From assembly GCA_046760505.1 (NCBI GenBank), contig JBHIEG010000005.1, positions 1-64,000 of the forward strand: a stretch of DNA of 64,000 nt. Reading direction: 5' to 3'. Source of the stretch: CAYFZR01 sp046760505 [NCBI: Candidatus Hydrothermarchaeota archaeon]. Lineage in GTDB: Archaea > CAYFZR01. Shown here piece by piece: positions 34,322-42,557 of this stretch (the stretch's first letter is position 1; each line of letters starts with the position of its first letter). Both the position numbers and the translations under genes were made by a program. Below the pieces are notes generated by a model. It was not told the DNA's origin, did not search any database, and saw nothing but the letters and a program-made list of their open reading frames with translations.

Positions 34322-34886
34322 AAAAATTATAGATAAAATAGCCATAGTTACAACCAACACCGGAAAAATGAGGGAGTTTGAGGAGTTACTTGGCGATTAC
34401 ATCGAGCTAGAACAAGTCAAATTAGAATGCCCAGAGATTCAATCAGAATCGCTTGAAGAGATATCCTGCCACTCTGCTATTTTTGCCTGCAAGGTGATAA
34501 ACATGCCTGTAATTGTTGAGGATTCTGGTTTGTTCATTCATGCGCTTAAAGGATTCCCCGGCCCTTACTCATCCTATGTTCAAAAAACCATAGGGAACGA
34601 GGGAATACTTAAGTTGATGGAGGGTTTAAAAAACAGAAAGGCTTACTTCAAATCGGTTATAGGCTTTTGTATGCCCGATGAGGAGCCTGTTTCTTTTGAG
34701 GGAATCGTTAAAGGAAATATATCTCGGGAAATAAGGGGAGAGGAAGGCTTTGGTTACGACCCAATATTCATACCAGAAGGTTATAGCAAGACGTTTGGAG
34801 AGGATAAAGAACTTAAAAATAGGATTTCACACAGGAAAAGAGCTATAGAAAATTTTGTCGCCTGGTTGGAAAAAAATAATTATTGA
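34311..34886 (+). CDS. rdgB: XTP/dITP diphosphatase (HAM1/RdgB family)
   Basis: 191 residues. Family motifs: 'IAVTTNTGKMREFEELL'-like N-terminus, 'IVEDSGLFIHALKGFPGPYS', 'SVIGFCMPDEEPVSFEG' and 'EEGFGYDPIFIPEG' plus 'KNRISHRKRAIENFVAWL'. It hydrolyses non-canonical purine nucleoside triphosphates to the monophosphate, cleaning the nucleotide pool. Translationally coupled to bud32. ATG 34311 has GAGGGGAAGG a few nt upstream. Confidence 0.94.
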   Translation: MPDKKIIDKIAIVTTNTGKMREFEELLGDYIELEQVKLECPEIQSESLEEISCHSAIFACKVINMPVIVEDSGLFIHALKGFPGPYSSYVQKTIGNEGILKLMEGLKNRKAYFKSVIGFCMPDEEPVSFEGIVKGNISREIRGEEGFGYDPIFIPEGYSKTFGEDKELKNRISHRKRAIENFVAWLEKNNY

Positions 34887-34908
34887 TTGGTTTGCACACT
34901 CATGACCC

Positions 34909-34939
34909 AAATATTAAAATATCAAATATCAAAATATCA
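34909..34939. repeat. Short tandem AAATATC repeats upstream of rps15
   Basis: Four head-to-tail 7-8 bp units of the type AAATATCA (34909-34916, 34917-34924, 34925-34931, 34932-34939). The first differs in its last bases (AAATATTA). The block lies 28 bp upstream of ATG 34967 and replaces an ordinary TATA box, so it is likely part of the promoter or leader. Confidence 0.5.
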
Positions 34940-34966
34940 TTACAGCAAATTTCCACGAGGTGAAGT

Positions 34967-35422
34967 ATGGCAAGAATGCACTCAAGAGCAAAAGGCTCCT
35001 CCAGATCAACGAGACCTCCAAGAACCATAGCTCCAAGTTGGGTAGAATACTCTGCGGAAGAAGTTGAGGAGCTGATAGTAAAGTACGCCAAGGAAGGTTA
35101 CTCCCAAAGTGAGATAGGTACCATTCTCAGGGATCAATACGGGATCCCGCAAGCAAAACTTTTGACCGGGAAAAAGATTCAGAAAATACTTCAGGAATAC
35201 GATTTGGCTCCAAAAATACCTGAAGATCTAGGAAACCTTATTAGAAGGGCAATTAGGGTAAGGAAGCATCTATTAGAACATAAAAAAGATTTGCACTCAA
35301 GAAGGGGGCTAGAACTGCTGGAGTCTAAGATAAGAAGGCTGGCAAATTATTACAGAAGGAAGGGTGTGCTCCCGGAGGATTGGAAGTATACTCCTGAAAT
35401 GGCAGAATTACTTCTTGAATGA
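34967..35422 (+). CDS. rps15: 30S ribosomal protein S15 (archaeal S13e type)
   Basis: 151 residues, archaeal/eukaryotic length. Starts [20 protein letters not shown] and has the S15 core: '[20 protein letters not shown]' and '[20 protein letters not shown]'. GAGGTG precedes ATG 34967. It begins the conserved archaeal string S15 - DHH nuclease - Pcc1-like - S3Ae, interrupted here by an unrelated minus-strand gene and serS. Confidence 0.97.
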   Translation: MARMHSRAKGSSRSTRPPRTIAPSWVEYSAEEVEELIVKYAKEGYSQSEIGTILRDQYGIPQAKLLTGKKIQKILQEYDLAPKIPEDLGNLIRRAIRVRKHLLEHKKDLHSRRGLELLESKIRRLANYYRRKGVLPEDWKYTPEMAELLLE

Positions 35423-35427
35423 TCTAA

Positions 35428-36822
35428 ATGCCTTTTCCTGATTTAAGAGAGGCTGTACAATGGATAGAAGATAGAAAAAATGAGTGTTTTAGATGCGTTT
35501 CGCATTACGATGCTGATGGCATCTCCGCTGCTGGAATCTTGGGAAAACTCTTAATTGATCTGAAGGCTGATTTTCACTTCACCATCTTAAGGCAACTCGA
35601 GAAGGATAAAATTAAAGAGCTTGCAAGAGAGAATTATTCATACTACATATTTACAGATTTTGGAAGTGGTCAGTTACCACAGCTCCAAGAAATTTTGATA
35701 AACAATGGAAAAGAGGCAATGGTGATAGATCATCATCAGCCAGAAGAAATTAAACCCAGTAGATCTTTGCTACATATAAATGCTCATGAATTTGGCATGG
35801 ATGGCTCAAGAGAGATTTCTGGTTCTGGAATGACATATCTTATTGCTAGAGGTATCTCAAAGAATTATTCCCATCTCGCCATAGTAGGCGCCCTCGGGGA
35901 TATGCAAGATAGAGATGGAAAACTCATAGGAGTAAACAGGGAAATCCTAAATGAGGGAGAAAAGGAAGGTACAATAAAGTCAGAAATTGATCTCAGGTTT
36001 TTTGGAAGATTTACACGACCTATATACAAGGCAATGGAGTATACTACAGACCCATTTATTCCGGGAATAACTGGAAACGAAGAAAGATGTCTCGCAGTTC
36101 TTAGAGAATTGGGAATAAAGATTAAGGACGGCGAACATTGGAGAAGAGTCGTAGATCTTGACTTTGAAGAGAAAAAATCCCTTGCAACCTATTTACTTTT
36201 TAAAATTCTTGGAGATGCTCCTGAAGAAAGGGCAGAAAGCCTAATAGGAGAAGTATACACGGTATTGGGGGAGGACGATAGAAGCGAGCTAAGAGACGCC
36301 AAGAGTTTTGCTACTCTACTAAATGCGTGTGGAAGAAACAACTATGGCGGAGTGGGACTCTCCATATGTTTGGGCGAAAGAGATTCAATGTACAAACTAG
36401 CGGAAAACATCCTTCTAGAACATAGAAGACTGTTATCTGAGAGTATAAACATTTTAAATGAGTTAGAGGTTTCTAAACTTGAAAATATACAATATTTCCA
36501 TGGAAAGGAGAGAATAAAAGATTCCATAATAGGTACAGTTACTATGATGGGGCTTGGCACTAGGATAATTGATGTTTCAAAGCCCTCGATAGGGATGGTA
36601 TATGCAGAAGATAACTTGACCAAGGTTTCCGCAAGAACTACAAGAAAACTCTGTAGAATGGGTATAAATCTAGGATTGGCTCTGAAAAAGGCATCTGAAC
36701 AGGTAGGCGGAGAAGGAGGAGGTCATGATATCGCTGCTGGCGCAAAAATACCCAGGGAAAAGGAACAAGAATTTTTGAGGGCTGTGGATAGTATTGTGGG
36801 AAAACAGCTCGGTAAGGGTTAA
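35428..36822 (+). CDS. DHH-family archaeal RecJ-like exonuclease
   Basis: 464 residues, 5 nt after rps15. DHH phosphoesterase motifs: 'SHYDADGISAAGILGKLLID', 'DFGSGQ', 'IDHHQPEEIKP', 'GALGDMQDRDG', and C-terminal DHHA1 'GGEGGGHDIAAGA'. The archaeal family (sometimes called RecJ-like/GAN) degrades single-stranded nucleic acid and binds the CMG helicase in some archaea. Its place next to rps15 and a Pcc1-like gene is conserved. A second DHH protein is encoded at 55192-56178. Confidence 0.9.
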   Translation: MPFPDLREAVQWIEDRKNECFRCVSHYDADGISAAGILGKLLIDLKADFHFTILRQLEKDKIKELARENYSYYIFTDFGSGQLPQLQEILINNGKEAMVIDHHQPEEIKPSRSLLHINAHEFGMDGSREISGSGMTYLIARGISKNYSHLAIVGALGDMQDRDGKLIGVNREILNEGEKEGTIKSEIDLRFFGRFTRPIYKAMEYTTDPFIPGITGNEERCLAVLRELGIKIKDGEHWRRVVDLDFEEKKSLATYLLFKILGDAPEERAESLIGEVYTVLGEDDRSELRDAKSFATLLNACGRNNYGGVGLSICLGERDSMYKLAENILLEHRRLLSESINILNELEVSKLENIQYFHGKERIKDSIIGTVTMMGLGTRIIDVSKPSIGMVYAEDNLTKVSARTTRKLCRMGINLGLALKKASEQVGGEGGGHDIAAGAKIPREKEQEFLRAVDSIVGKQLGKG

Positions 36823-36823
36823 G

Positions 36824-37048
36824 TTGAAAATCCAGATGGATGATAAAAAAACATCGTTAACCGTTTTTAGGGCGGTTTCTCCTGAAAATAAGGAAACTCC
36901 AGAGGAAGTTATGATAAAAAGCTGGATAGAGGACGATGTTTTTTTTACAGAAATGGAATCCAAAAACCTTCAAAAGCTGATCAGCACATTGGATGATCTC
37001 CTAGGCGCGATAATACTTAGTAAGAGATGTATTTCTGCAGTTGAATAG
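36824..37048 (+). CDS. Pcc1-family KEOPS subunit, first of two paralogues
   Basis: 74 residues from TTG 36824, the codon after the nuclease stop, with GGTAAGGG about 5-7 nt upstream; the in-frame extension to 36794 lies inside the nuclease gene. 'SLTVFRAVSPENKETPEEVM', 'WIEDDVFFTEMESKNLQKL' and 'STLDDLLGAIIL' follow the Pcc1 pattern (PEN/S, then strand, then Leu-rich dimerisation helix). Pcc1 forms the dimer at the core of KEOPS. A paralogue is at 54595-54984; archaea are known to have Pcc1 and a Pcc2 paralogue as KEOPS core subunits, and I cannot say which is which. Confidence 0.8.
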   Translation: MKIQMDDKKTSLTVFRAVSPENKETPEEVMIKSWIEDDVFFTEMESKNLQKLISTLDDLLGAIILSKRCISAVE

Positions 37049-37081
37049 TGGTGCTCAGAAAATATCACAAATTTATTGGAT

Positions 37082-37297
37082 TTATATTTCTAACTTCTCT
37101 GATATCTGGTCTAGCCGCCTTTCTATTTTTTGAAGTTCAGCGAGGAGGTCTTCAACAGTATGGCTGGTCAGTTTTTCTTCAAGCTCTATAATCCTTTCCT
37201 CTAGGTCTCTGTCCTTTTTGGAACGCGCAAGTATATCCAAGATTATATCTTCAAGTCTCTTTATTCTCTCCTCGAATTCCTGAATTTTCTCGTCCAT
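37082..37297 (-). CDS. Small coiled-coil protein
   Basis: 71 residues. Almost entirely heptad-like (MDEKIQEFEERIKRLEDIIL and DLEERIIELEEKLTSHTVED), ending 'LLAELQKIERRLDQISEKLE'. GGGG lies upstream of ATG 37297. It is opposite in strand to its neighbours. No enzyme domain; it probably oligomerises. Function unknown. The 37298-37536 gap to serS is AT-rich with a TATA-like TTAAATATAAATA near 37489-37502. Confidence 0.6.
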   Translation of the reverse strand: MDEKIQEFEERIKRLEDIILDILARSKKDRDLEERIIELEEKLTSHTVEDLLAELQKIERRLDQISEKLEI

Positions 37298-37536
37298 CCC
37301 AGGCCCCCGTGAAGTAGGGTATTAAATGATCTTCTTGCAAGATGATTCTTTTTCTTTGGAAGCATATATATATTTCTATAAAACCATAAAAAATTTGAAA
37401 TAAACTTCGTATCAGAGTAAAATGAGAAAGGAAGGTTTATAAGTTCCATTCAAAATAAATAGCACCTCTCCTGCTGATATGATTCAGGAAATTAAATATA
37501 AATATGCAGATAAAAACAAAATTTAGAGGCATGTAG

Positions 37537-38814
37537 ATGTTGGATATCAGATTATTCAGAGAAAATCCAGACTTAATAAGAAAATCCGAGGAAAAAAGAT
37601 TTAGAGATCCCAAATTAGTAGATAAGGTTATATTCTATGATAATGAGTGGAGGAAGGCAGTACGAGAAGTAAATGAACTGAAAAGTAAGAGAAACATTAT
37701 ATCAAGGGAAATCTCTGAGATGAAAAAAAGAGGTGAAGACACATCATCTAAAATTAAAGAAATGCAAGAATTAAATGATAAAATCAAGAATCTAGACCGT
37801 AAAACAAGGGAATTGTTAACAAAAAGAGATGAAATTCGCTATCGTATCGGGAACATCTTGCACGATTCAGTTCCTGTGGGCCCTGATGAATCATACAACG
37901 AGATTGTGCGGGAATGGGGTAAGATTCCTAAATTTGATTTTAAGCCAAAACATCATGTAGATTTAGTTTTAGATCTAAATCTAGCTGATTTAGAAAAAGC
38001 AGCCCAGGTTTCTGGTTCAAGGTTTTACTATCTAAAAAATGACCTCTTATTTTTAAATTTAGCCTTGATTCATCTTGCCCTAAATTATCTTGTTAGTAAG
38101 GGTTACACCCCGTTTTGGACCCCTTACCTAATAAAGAAAGAAGTAATGAGGGCTGTTTCCGAGCTAGCGGATTTTGAAGAGCAGTTATATAAAGTAGAGG
38201 GCGAAGATCTCTTCTTAATTGCAACTTCAGAACAAACCCTCGGCGCCTTGCATTTCAATGAGATCATTGATGAAAGAGACCTTCCTTTAAAGTACACAGG
38301 GTTCTCAACTTGCTTTAGAAGAGAAGCAGGAGCCCATGGCAAAGATACAAAAGGAATCTTCAGAGTTCATCAGTTCGATAAGGTGGAGCAGTTTGTATTT
38401 TGTAAACCAGAAGATTCTTGGGATCTTCACGAGGAAATGATACAGCATGCGGAGAAACTATACCAGATGTTGGAACTGCCCTATAGAGTGGTAAATATCG
38501 CGAGCGGAGAGATGAACGATAACGCTGCGAAAAAATATGACCTAGAGGTATGGTTTCCAAGCCAGAGTACGTACAGAGAAGTCGTTTCTTGCAGCAATTG
38601 CACAGATTACCAGGCAAGAAAACTAAATATACGTTATGGCAGGGTTGGAACGAAAAAAGAATTTGTACACACACTAAATTCAACTGCAATTGCCACAGAG
38701 AGGACTATATGCTCTATACTTGAGAATTACCAGAGAGAAGATGGATCGGTAGAGATCCCAAAGGTACTACGAAAATATATGGGTGGAAAGAAAGAGATAC
38801 TGACTCCTGCCTGA
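37537..38814 (+). CDS. serS: Seryl-tRNA synthetase
   Basis: 425 residues, the common (bacterial/eukaryal-type) SerRS. N-terminal coiled-coil arm (about 1-105, 'LKSKRNIISREISEMKKRGE'), class II core: motif 2 'CFRREAGAHGKDTKGIFRVH' with 'QFDKVEQFVF', and motif 3 'NSTAIATERTICSILENYQ'. It charges tRNA-Ser, supporting the serine genes serA, serB and apgM in this window. All motifs are present, no truncation. Confidence 0.97.
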   Translation: MLDIRLFRENPDLIRKSEEKRFRDPKLVDKVIFYDNEWRKAVREVNELKSKRNIISREISEMKKRGEDTSSKIKEMQELNDKIKNLDRKTRELLTKRDEIRYRIGNILHDSVPVGPDESYNEIVREWGKIPKFDFKPKHHVDLVLDLNLADLEKAAQVSGSRFYYLKNDLLFLNLALIHLALNYLVSKGYTPFWTPYLIKKEVMRAVSELADFEEQLYKVEGEDLFLIATSEQTLGALHFNEIIDERDLPLKYTGFSTCFRREAGAHGKDTKGIFRVHQFDKVEQFVFCKPEDSWDLHEEMIQHAEKLYQMLELPYRVVNIASGEMNDNAAKKYDLEVWFPSQSTYREVVSCSNCTDYQARKLNIRYGRVGTKKEFVHTLNSTAIATERTICSILENYQREDGSVEIPKVLRKYMGGKKEILTPA

Positions 38815-38848
38815 GAATTTCATGTTGCTCTTTATTCATAACCGATAG

Positions 38849-38858
38849 ATATATAAAG
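38849..38858 (+). promoter_or_regulatory. TATA box of rps3ae
   Basis: ATATATAAAG is centred about 31 nt before ATG 38885, which predicts a transcription start only a few nt before the start codon; the message would be almost leaderless. No ribosome-binding site is visible in the short gap. Confidence 0.5.
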
Positions 38859-38884
38859 CGACTCTCCATCAAATTTGTGATCGT

Positions 38885-39478
38885 ATGGCGAAAAGAAAGA
38901 GAGTAAGTAGGAAGGCAAAAGATACATGGAAGGCAAAAAAATGGTACAAAATAATATCCCCAGAGACCTTCGGGTCTACTCCCATCGGGGAAACTCCAAG
39001 CGACGATCCCTCAAAACTCATAGGCAGGGTTGTAGAGGTTACATTGCATGAGCTCACCGGGGATTTCAGCAAGAGTTACGTAAAATTAAGGTTTGAGATC
39101 AATGAGGTAAGAGGAGACAAGGCTTATACAAAATTCATTGGTCATTCACTTGCAAGAGATTACATACGGAGTCTTGTAAGGAGAGGTTCAAGTAAGGTTG
39201 AGGGAATCACAGACGTATTCACAAAGGACCAGTACAAAATCAGGGTAAAGGGTCTGGTCTTTACTACAAGAAGAACTAAAACCTCACAAGAGAGACTGAT
39301 CAGAAAGAAGATGTTTGAAACCGTGGAAAAAATAGCCCAAGAAAGACCTTTTAAGCAATTCGTACAGGAAGTCGTTTTGGGTAAATTGAGTGCAGATGTG
39401 TATAAGGCGGCTCTTAAGGCATACTCCTTGAGGAGTGTTGAGATAAGAGAAACAGAGGTTCTAGCAGAGCCAGCCTAG
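38885..39478 (+). CDS. rps3ae: 30S ribosomal protein S3Ae
   Basis: 197 residues. 'KAKKWYKIISPETFGSTPIG' and 'GRVVEVTLHELTGDFSKSYV' with 'GHSLARDYIRSLVRRGSSKV' are characteristic of archaeal S3Ae. Normally the fourth gene of the S15 cluster; here a minus-strand coiled-coil gene and serS lie between it and the Pcc1-like gene. Own promoter (38849-38858). Confidence 0.96.
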   Translation: MAKRKRVSRKAKDTWKAKKWYKIISPETFGSTPIGETPSDDPSKLIGRVVEVTLHELTGDFSKSYVKLRFEINEVRGDKAYTKFIGHSLARDYIRSLVRRGSSKVEGITDVFTKDQYKIRVKGLVFTTRRTKTSQERLIRKKMFETVEKIAQERPFKQFVQEVVLGKLSADVYKAALKAYSLRSVEIRETEVLAEPA

Positions 39479-39516
39479 TCCATTTAGAATAAATAAAAAC
39501 TACACAGGATTAAAAA

Positions 39517-40281
39517 ATGACCAGAAAAATTCTAGGAGTCGTACATCTCTTACCATTGCCTGGCTCCCCAGATTTTGAGGATATTGACCTAGTATTAGAG
39601 AGAGCAAGGTCAGACACTTCAAAGTACTATGAAGCAGGCTTCGATGGAATAATAATAGAAAACTTCGGGGACATGCCCTTTGAAAAAGAAGCGAGAAAGG
39701 AAACCATCGCTTCCATGGCTATAGTAGCAAACGAAATACGTAAAACTTTTGATTTCACCATTGGAATAAATTTACTTAGAAATGACCCTATCGGGGCTAT
39801 AGCGATTGCTGGAGTCGCAAAATGCGATTTTGTCAGAATTAACGTTCATGTGGGAACATATGTAACGGATCAGGGAATAATTGAGGGAAACGCGGGTAAA
39901 ACGCTCCGATACAGAAGGATGTTTCCATCCATAAAAATATATGCGGACGTTCATGTAAAGCATGCATATCCCCTAATGAACCTAGCAATTGAAGAAGCCG
40001 CATTGGATTGCTGGAAGAGAGGTAAAGCAGATGCCTTAATTGTTACAGGGAAACGCACGGGAGGAAAAATAGATATCGAAGAATTGAAAAGAGTTAAGCA
40101 AACTGTAGGATGTCCGGTCTTTGCAGGAAGCGGTGTGGGTAAGAATAACATATCGGAAATACTTAAATATGCAGACGGTGCTATAATAGGAAGCCAAGTG
40201 AAGCGCAACAACGATCCTAATCAGCCAGTTGATGAGGTAAAAGCGAAAGAAATTATAAAATTGGTCAAAAGTTCTATATAA
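39517..40281 (+). CDS. BtpA-family TIM-barrel protein
   Basis: 254 residues. 'ILGVVHLLPLPGSPDFED', 'YYEAGFDGIIIENFGDMPFE', 'TIGINLLRNDPIGAIAIAGV', 'VTDQGIIEGNAGKTLRYRRM' and 'VGCPVFAGSGVGKNNISEIL' match the BtpA/SgcQ family, first described in cyanobacterial photosystem I biogenesis, widely distributed in archaea with unknown substrates. Start ATG 39517. Co-transcribed with a DUF92 membrane protein immediately downstream. Confidence 0.88.
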   Translation: MTRKILGVVHLLPLPGSPDFEDIDLVLERARSDTSKYYEAGFDGIIIENFGDMPFEKEARKETIASMAIVANEIRKTFDFTIGINLLRNDPIGAIAIAGVAKCDFVRINVHVGTYVTDQGIIEGNAGKTLRYRRMFPSIKIYADVHVKHAYPLMNLAIEEAALDCWKRGKADALIVTGKRTGGKIDIEELKRVKQTVGCPVFAGSGVGKNNISEILKYADGAIIGSQVKRNNDPNQPVDEVKAKEIIKLVKSSI

Positions 40282-40295
40282 TGGGGAGTTGGATG

Positions 40296-40976
40296 ATGTT
40301 TTGGTCAAAGATTCTCATTTGCTTAGTTCTTGGAATTCTCTGTTATATGAAAAAAGTTTTTGACTTCACTGGCTCCTTGTCTGCTTTCTTCGTTGGACTC
40401 ATAGTCCTTTTTTCAACCGATTTCTCATGGTTTTTTCTTCTCCTAAGTTTTGTTTTTTTCGGTTATTTGTCAACGCGGTATAAATACGATAAAAAAAAAT
40501 CCATGAACGTCGCCGAGGGAGATTCAGGAAGAAGATCTTGGAGAAATGTTATGGGAAATGGACTGATTCCCACCATTATGGCTGTAACAGGAAACTTTCA
40601 TGGTTACCTTGGAGCGGTTTCAACTGCATTGGCTGACACCTTGGCTGCTGAAATAGGTGTGTTATCGAAGACCCAGCCTCGGTTAATCACAAATCCTTCG
40701 AAGATTGTCCCGCATGGAACAGATGGCGGAGTTACTCTATTGGGCACCACAATGGGAATCATTGGTGCCTCCTTCATGGGTATTTTTGCATACGTATTGT
40801 TCCATAATCTCTACTATACCACAGTTGCCCTGTTATCAGGTTTCATCGGGTGCATGGCAGATAGCGTACTGGGTGCCCTTCTCGAGAGAAATGGGTATAT
40901 TACTGGAGATGTCGTGAATATCTGCGCAACATCCGTAGGAGCTTTCGCAGGGATATTCGTGGCTAGGGGAATTTGA
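40296..40976 (+). CDS. DUF92 (TIGR00297) integral membrane protein
   Basis: 226 residues from ATG 40296, 7 nt after GGGGAG; ATG 40281 is also in frame and overlaps the btpA stop. About six to seven hydrophobic helices, with 'FDFTGSLSAFFVGLIVLF', 'GHRRSWRNVMGNGLIPTI'-type loop ('GRRSWRNVMGNGLIPTIMAV') and 'DTLAAEIGVLSKTQPRLITN' followed by a poly-Gly region 'TDGGVTLLGTTMGIIGASFM'. The family includes a plant phytyl-phosphate kinase-like protein (VTE6), so a role in isoprenoid-alcohol phosphate metabolism is possible. The 40977-41201 gap holds AT-rich sequence only. Confidence 0.85.
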   Translation: MFWSKILICLVLGILCYMKKVFDFTGSLSAFFVGLIVLFSTDFSWFFLLLSFVFFGYLSTRYKYDKKKSMNVAEGDSGRRSWRNVMGNGLIPTIMAVTGNFHGYLGAVSTALADTLAAEIGVLSKTQPRLITNPSKIVPHGTDGGVTLLGTTMGIIGASFMGIFAYVLFHNLYYTTVALLSGFIGCMADSVLGALLERNGYITGDVVNICATSVGAFAGIFVARGI

Positions 40977-41201
40977 TTTATTGGATAATAAGGAGTAAAT
41001 AATAAGAAATAAAGTAAGAGGGAAATAAGTAATGGGTAAAATGATACAGAAAGGTACCCTAAGTAAATTATATTTTTAAATTAGGTGAAATTAAATTATG
41101 CCGGGTATAAATTACACTGGATATGCTATATAGGTAACTAAATTCAGTTTACCATGATAAAGATAATAAGTTTAAAATAATAAGTTAAGGAAGTGAACTG
41201 A

Positions 41202-42557
41202 GTGGGGTTATTTGGCACATCAGGAATAAGGGCTGTCGTCCAAGAAGAACTTACATCCGAGATAGCACATCTTGCAGGTCTTTCTCTCGGCACTTATTTG
41301 AACAATCAGGGCATGGTTCTGGTTGGGAGAGATCCCCGAACTTCTGGAGAGATGATCGAGCACGCGGTAATATCAGGGCTTCTCTCCTCAGGCTGCGAGG
41401 TTCTAAAACTTGGAATAGTGCCCACGCCTACGATTGCTCTTGCGACTAAGTACTATAATGGAGATGCGGGCGTTTCCATTACAGCGTCTCATAACCCGCC
41501 TGAATACAACGGAATAAAGTTCTGGCAACCGAACGGCATGGCGTATACTCCACACATGGAAGAGAAGATTGAAAACATTATAAAACACAGATCTTTCAAA
41601 AGAGTTGACTGGTCTCGAATAAAAGGCGTTTCCTCCCTCCATGGTGTCAGTGACGTTCATATTAACGCCATTATAAAGTCTGTAAGCATAGACAATCCTT
41701 TAAGAGTCGTCATTGATTGCGCGAATGGAGCATCTTCAAGTATAACTCCATACGTGCTTAGAAAATTGGGATGCGATGTAATCACATTGAACTCCCAGTT
41801 GGATGGTCATTTTCCAGGCAGACATCCTGAACCATGTTCAGATACCCTGAATGACCTTTGTAAGGTGGTGAAGTCTATAGGCGCTGATGTCGGTATTGCC
41901 CATGATGGAGACGGCGATAGAACGGTAGTTGTAGATGAAAGAGGATCTTTGGTAGATTTTGATAAGTTTCTGGCACTTGTAGCAGGTGAAATGACCGTTA
42001 AGAACTCTATTGTAGTTACAAACATCGATACTTCAATATGCGTTGACGAATATGTTGCTAAAAAAGGAGGAAATGTTATAAGAACTAAGGTAGGCGACGT
42101 TCATATAGCAGAGGCTATAATAAACCATGGCGCAGTATTTGGAGGGGAACCAAGCGGTTCTTTAATATTTCCGGATGTGCACCTATGTCCTGATGGCCCT
42201 CTTGCTGGGGCAAAGATTGTTGAGATAATAGATAAGTCTGGGGAAAGTCTAAGCGAGCTCGTCGAGAGAATTCCCAGTTATCCCTTGGAGAGAGGCAAAG
42301 TAAAATGCAGAAATGACCTTAAATTAATTTTAATGAACCTTCTAAAGGAGGAATTACCGAAAAGATTAGAGGACATAGATCATGTGGATGAAATAGACGG
42401 TATTAGAATTGTACTGAAAGATAATTCTTGGATACTTGTCAGACCTTCTGGAACAGAGCCTTATATGAGGATAACCGTGGAAGCAAAGGAGGATCCAAGT
42501 TGTCTGTATGAAACTACCTTCGAAACCCTTAAGGAGCTCTTGGAGAAAATAGGATGA
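41202..42557 (+). CDS. glmM: Phosphoglucosamine/phosphohexomutase
   Basis: 451 residues from GTG 41202 with GGAAGTGA upstream. Alpha-D-phosphohexomutase family: N-terminal 'MGLFGTSGIRAVV', active Ser in 'VSITASHNPPEYNGIKFW', metal-binding 'AHDGDGDRTVVVDE', sugar-specificity 'GGEPSGSLIF', and phosphate loop 'VRPSGTEPYMRITVEAK'. It interconverts hexose 6- and 1-phosphates; pairing with the GlmU-like gene that overlaps its end points to glucosamine-6-phosphate as substrate, leading to UDP-GlcNAc. PMM/PGM activity cannot be ruled out. Confidence 0.9.
   Translation: MGLFGTSGIRAVVQEELTSEIAHLAGLSLGTYLNNQGMVLVGRDPRTSGEMIEHAVISGLLSSGCEVLKLGIVPTPTIALATKYYNGDAGVSITASHNPPEYNGIKFWQPNGMAYTPHMEEKIENIIKHRSFKRVDWSRIKGVSSLHGVSDVHINAIIKSVSIDNPLRVVIDCANGASSSITPYVLRKLGCDVITLNSQLDGHFPGRHPEPCSDTLNDLCKVVKSIGADVGIAHDGDGDRTVVVDERGSLVDFDKFLALVAGEMTVKNSIVVTNIDTSICVDEYVAKKGGNVIRTKVGDVHIAEAIINHGAVFGGEPSGSLIFPDVHLCPDGPLAGAKIVEIIDKSGESLSELVERIPSYPLERGKVKCRNDLKLILMNLLKEELPKRLEDIDHVDEIDGIRIVLKDNSWILVRPSGTEPYMRITVEAKEDPSCLYETTFETLKELLEKIG

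Noticed and set aside
40977-41201. Weak dyad GGTAA...TTTACC (41136-41156) and a possible 11-codon frame
   Set aside because: The dyad has mismatches in the middle and the frame is too short and without context.
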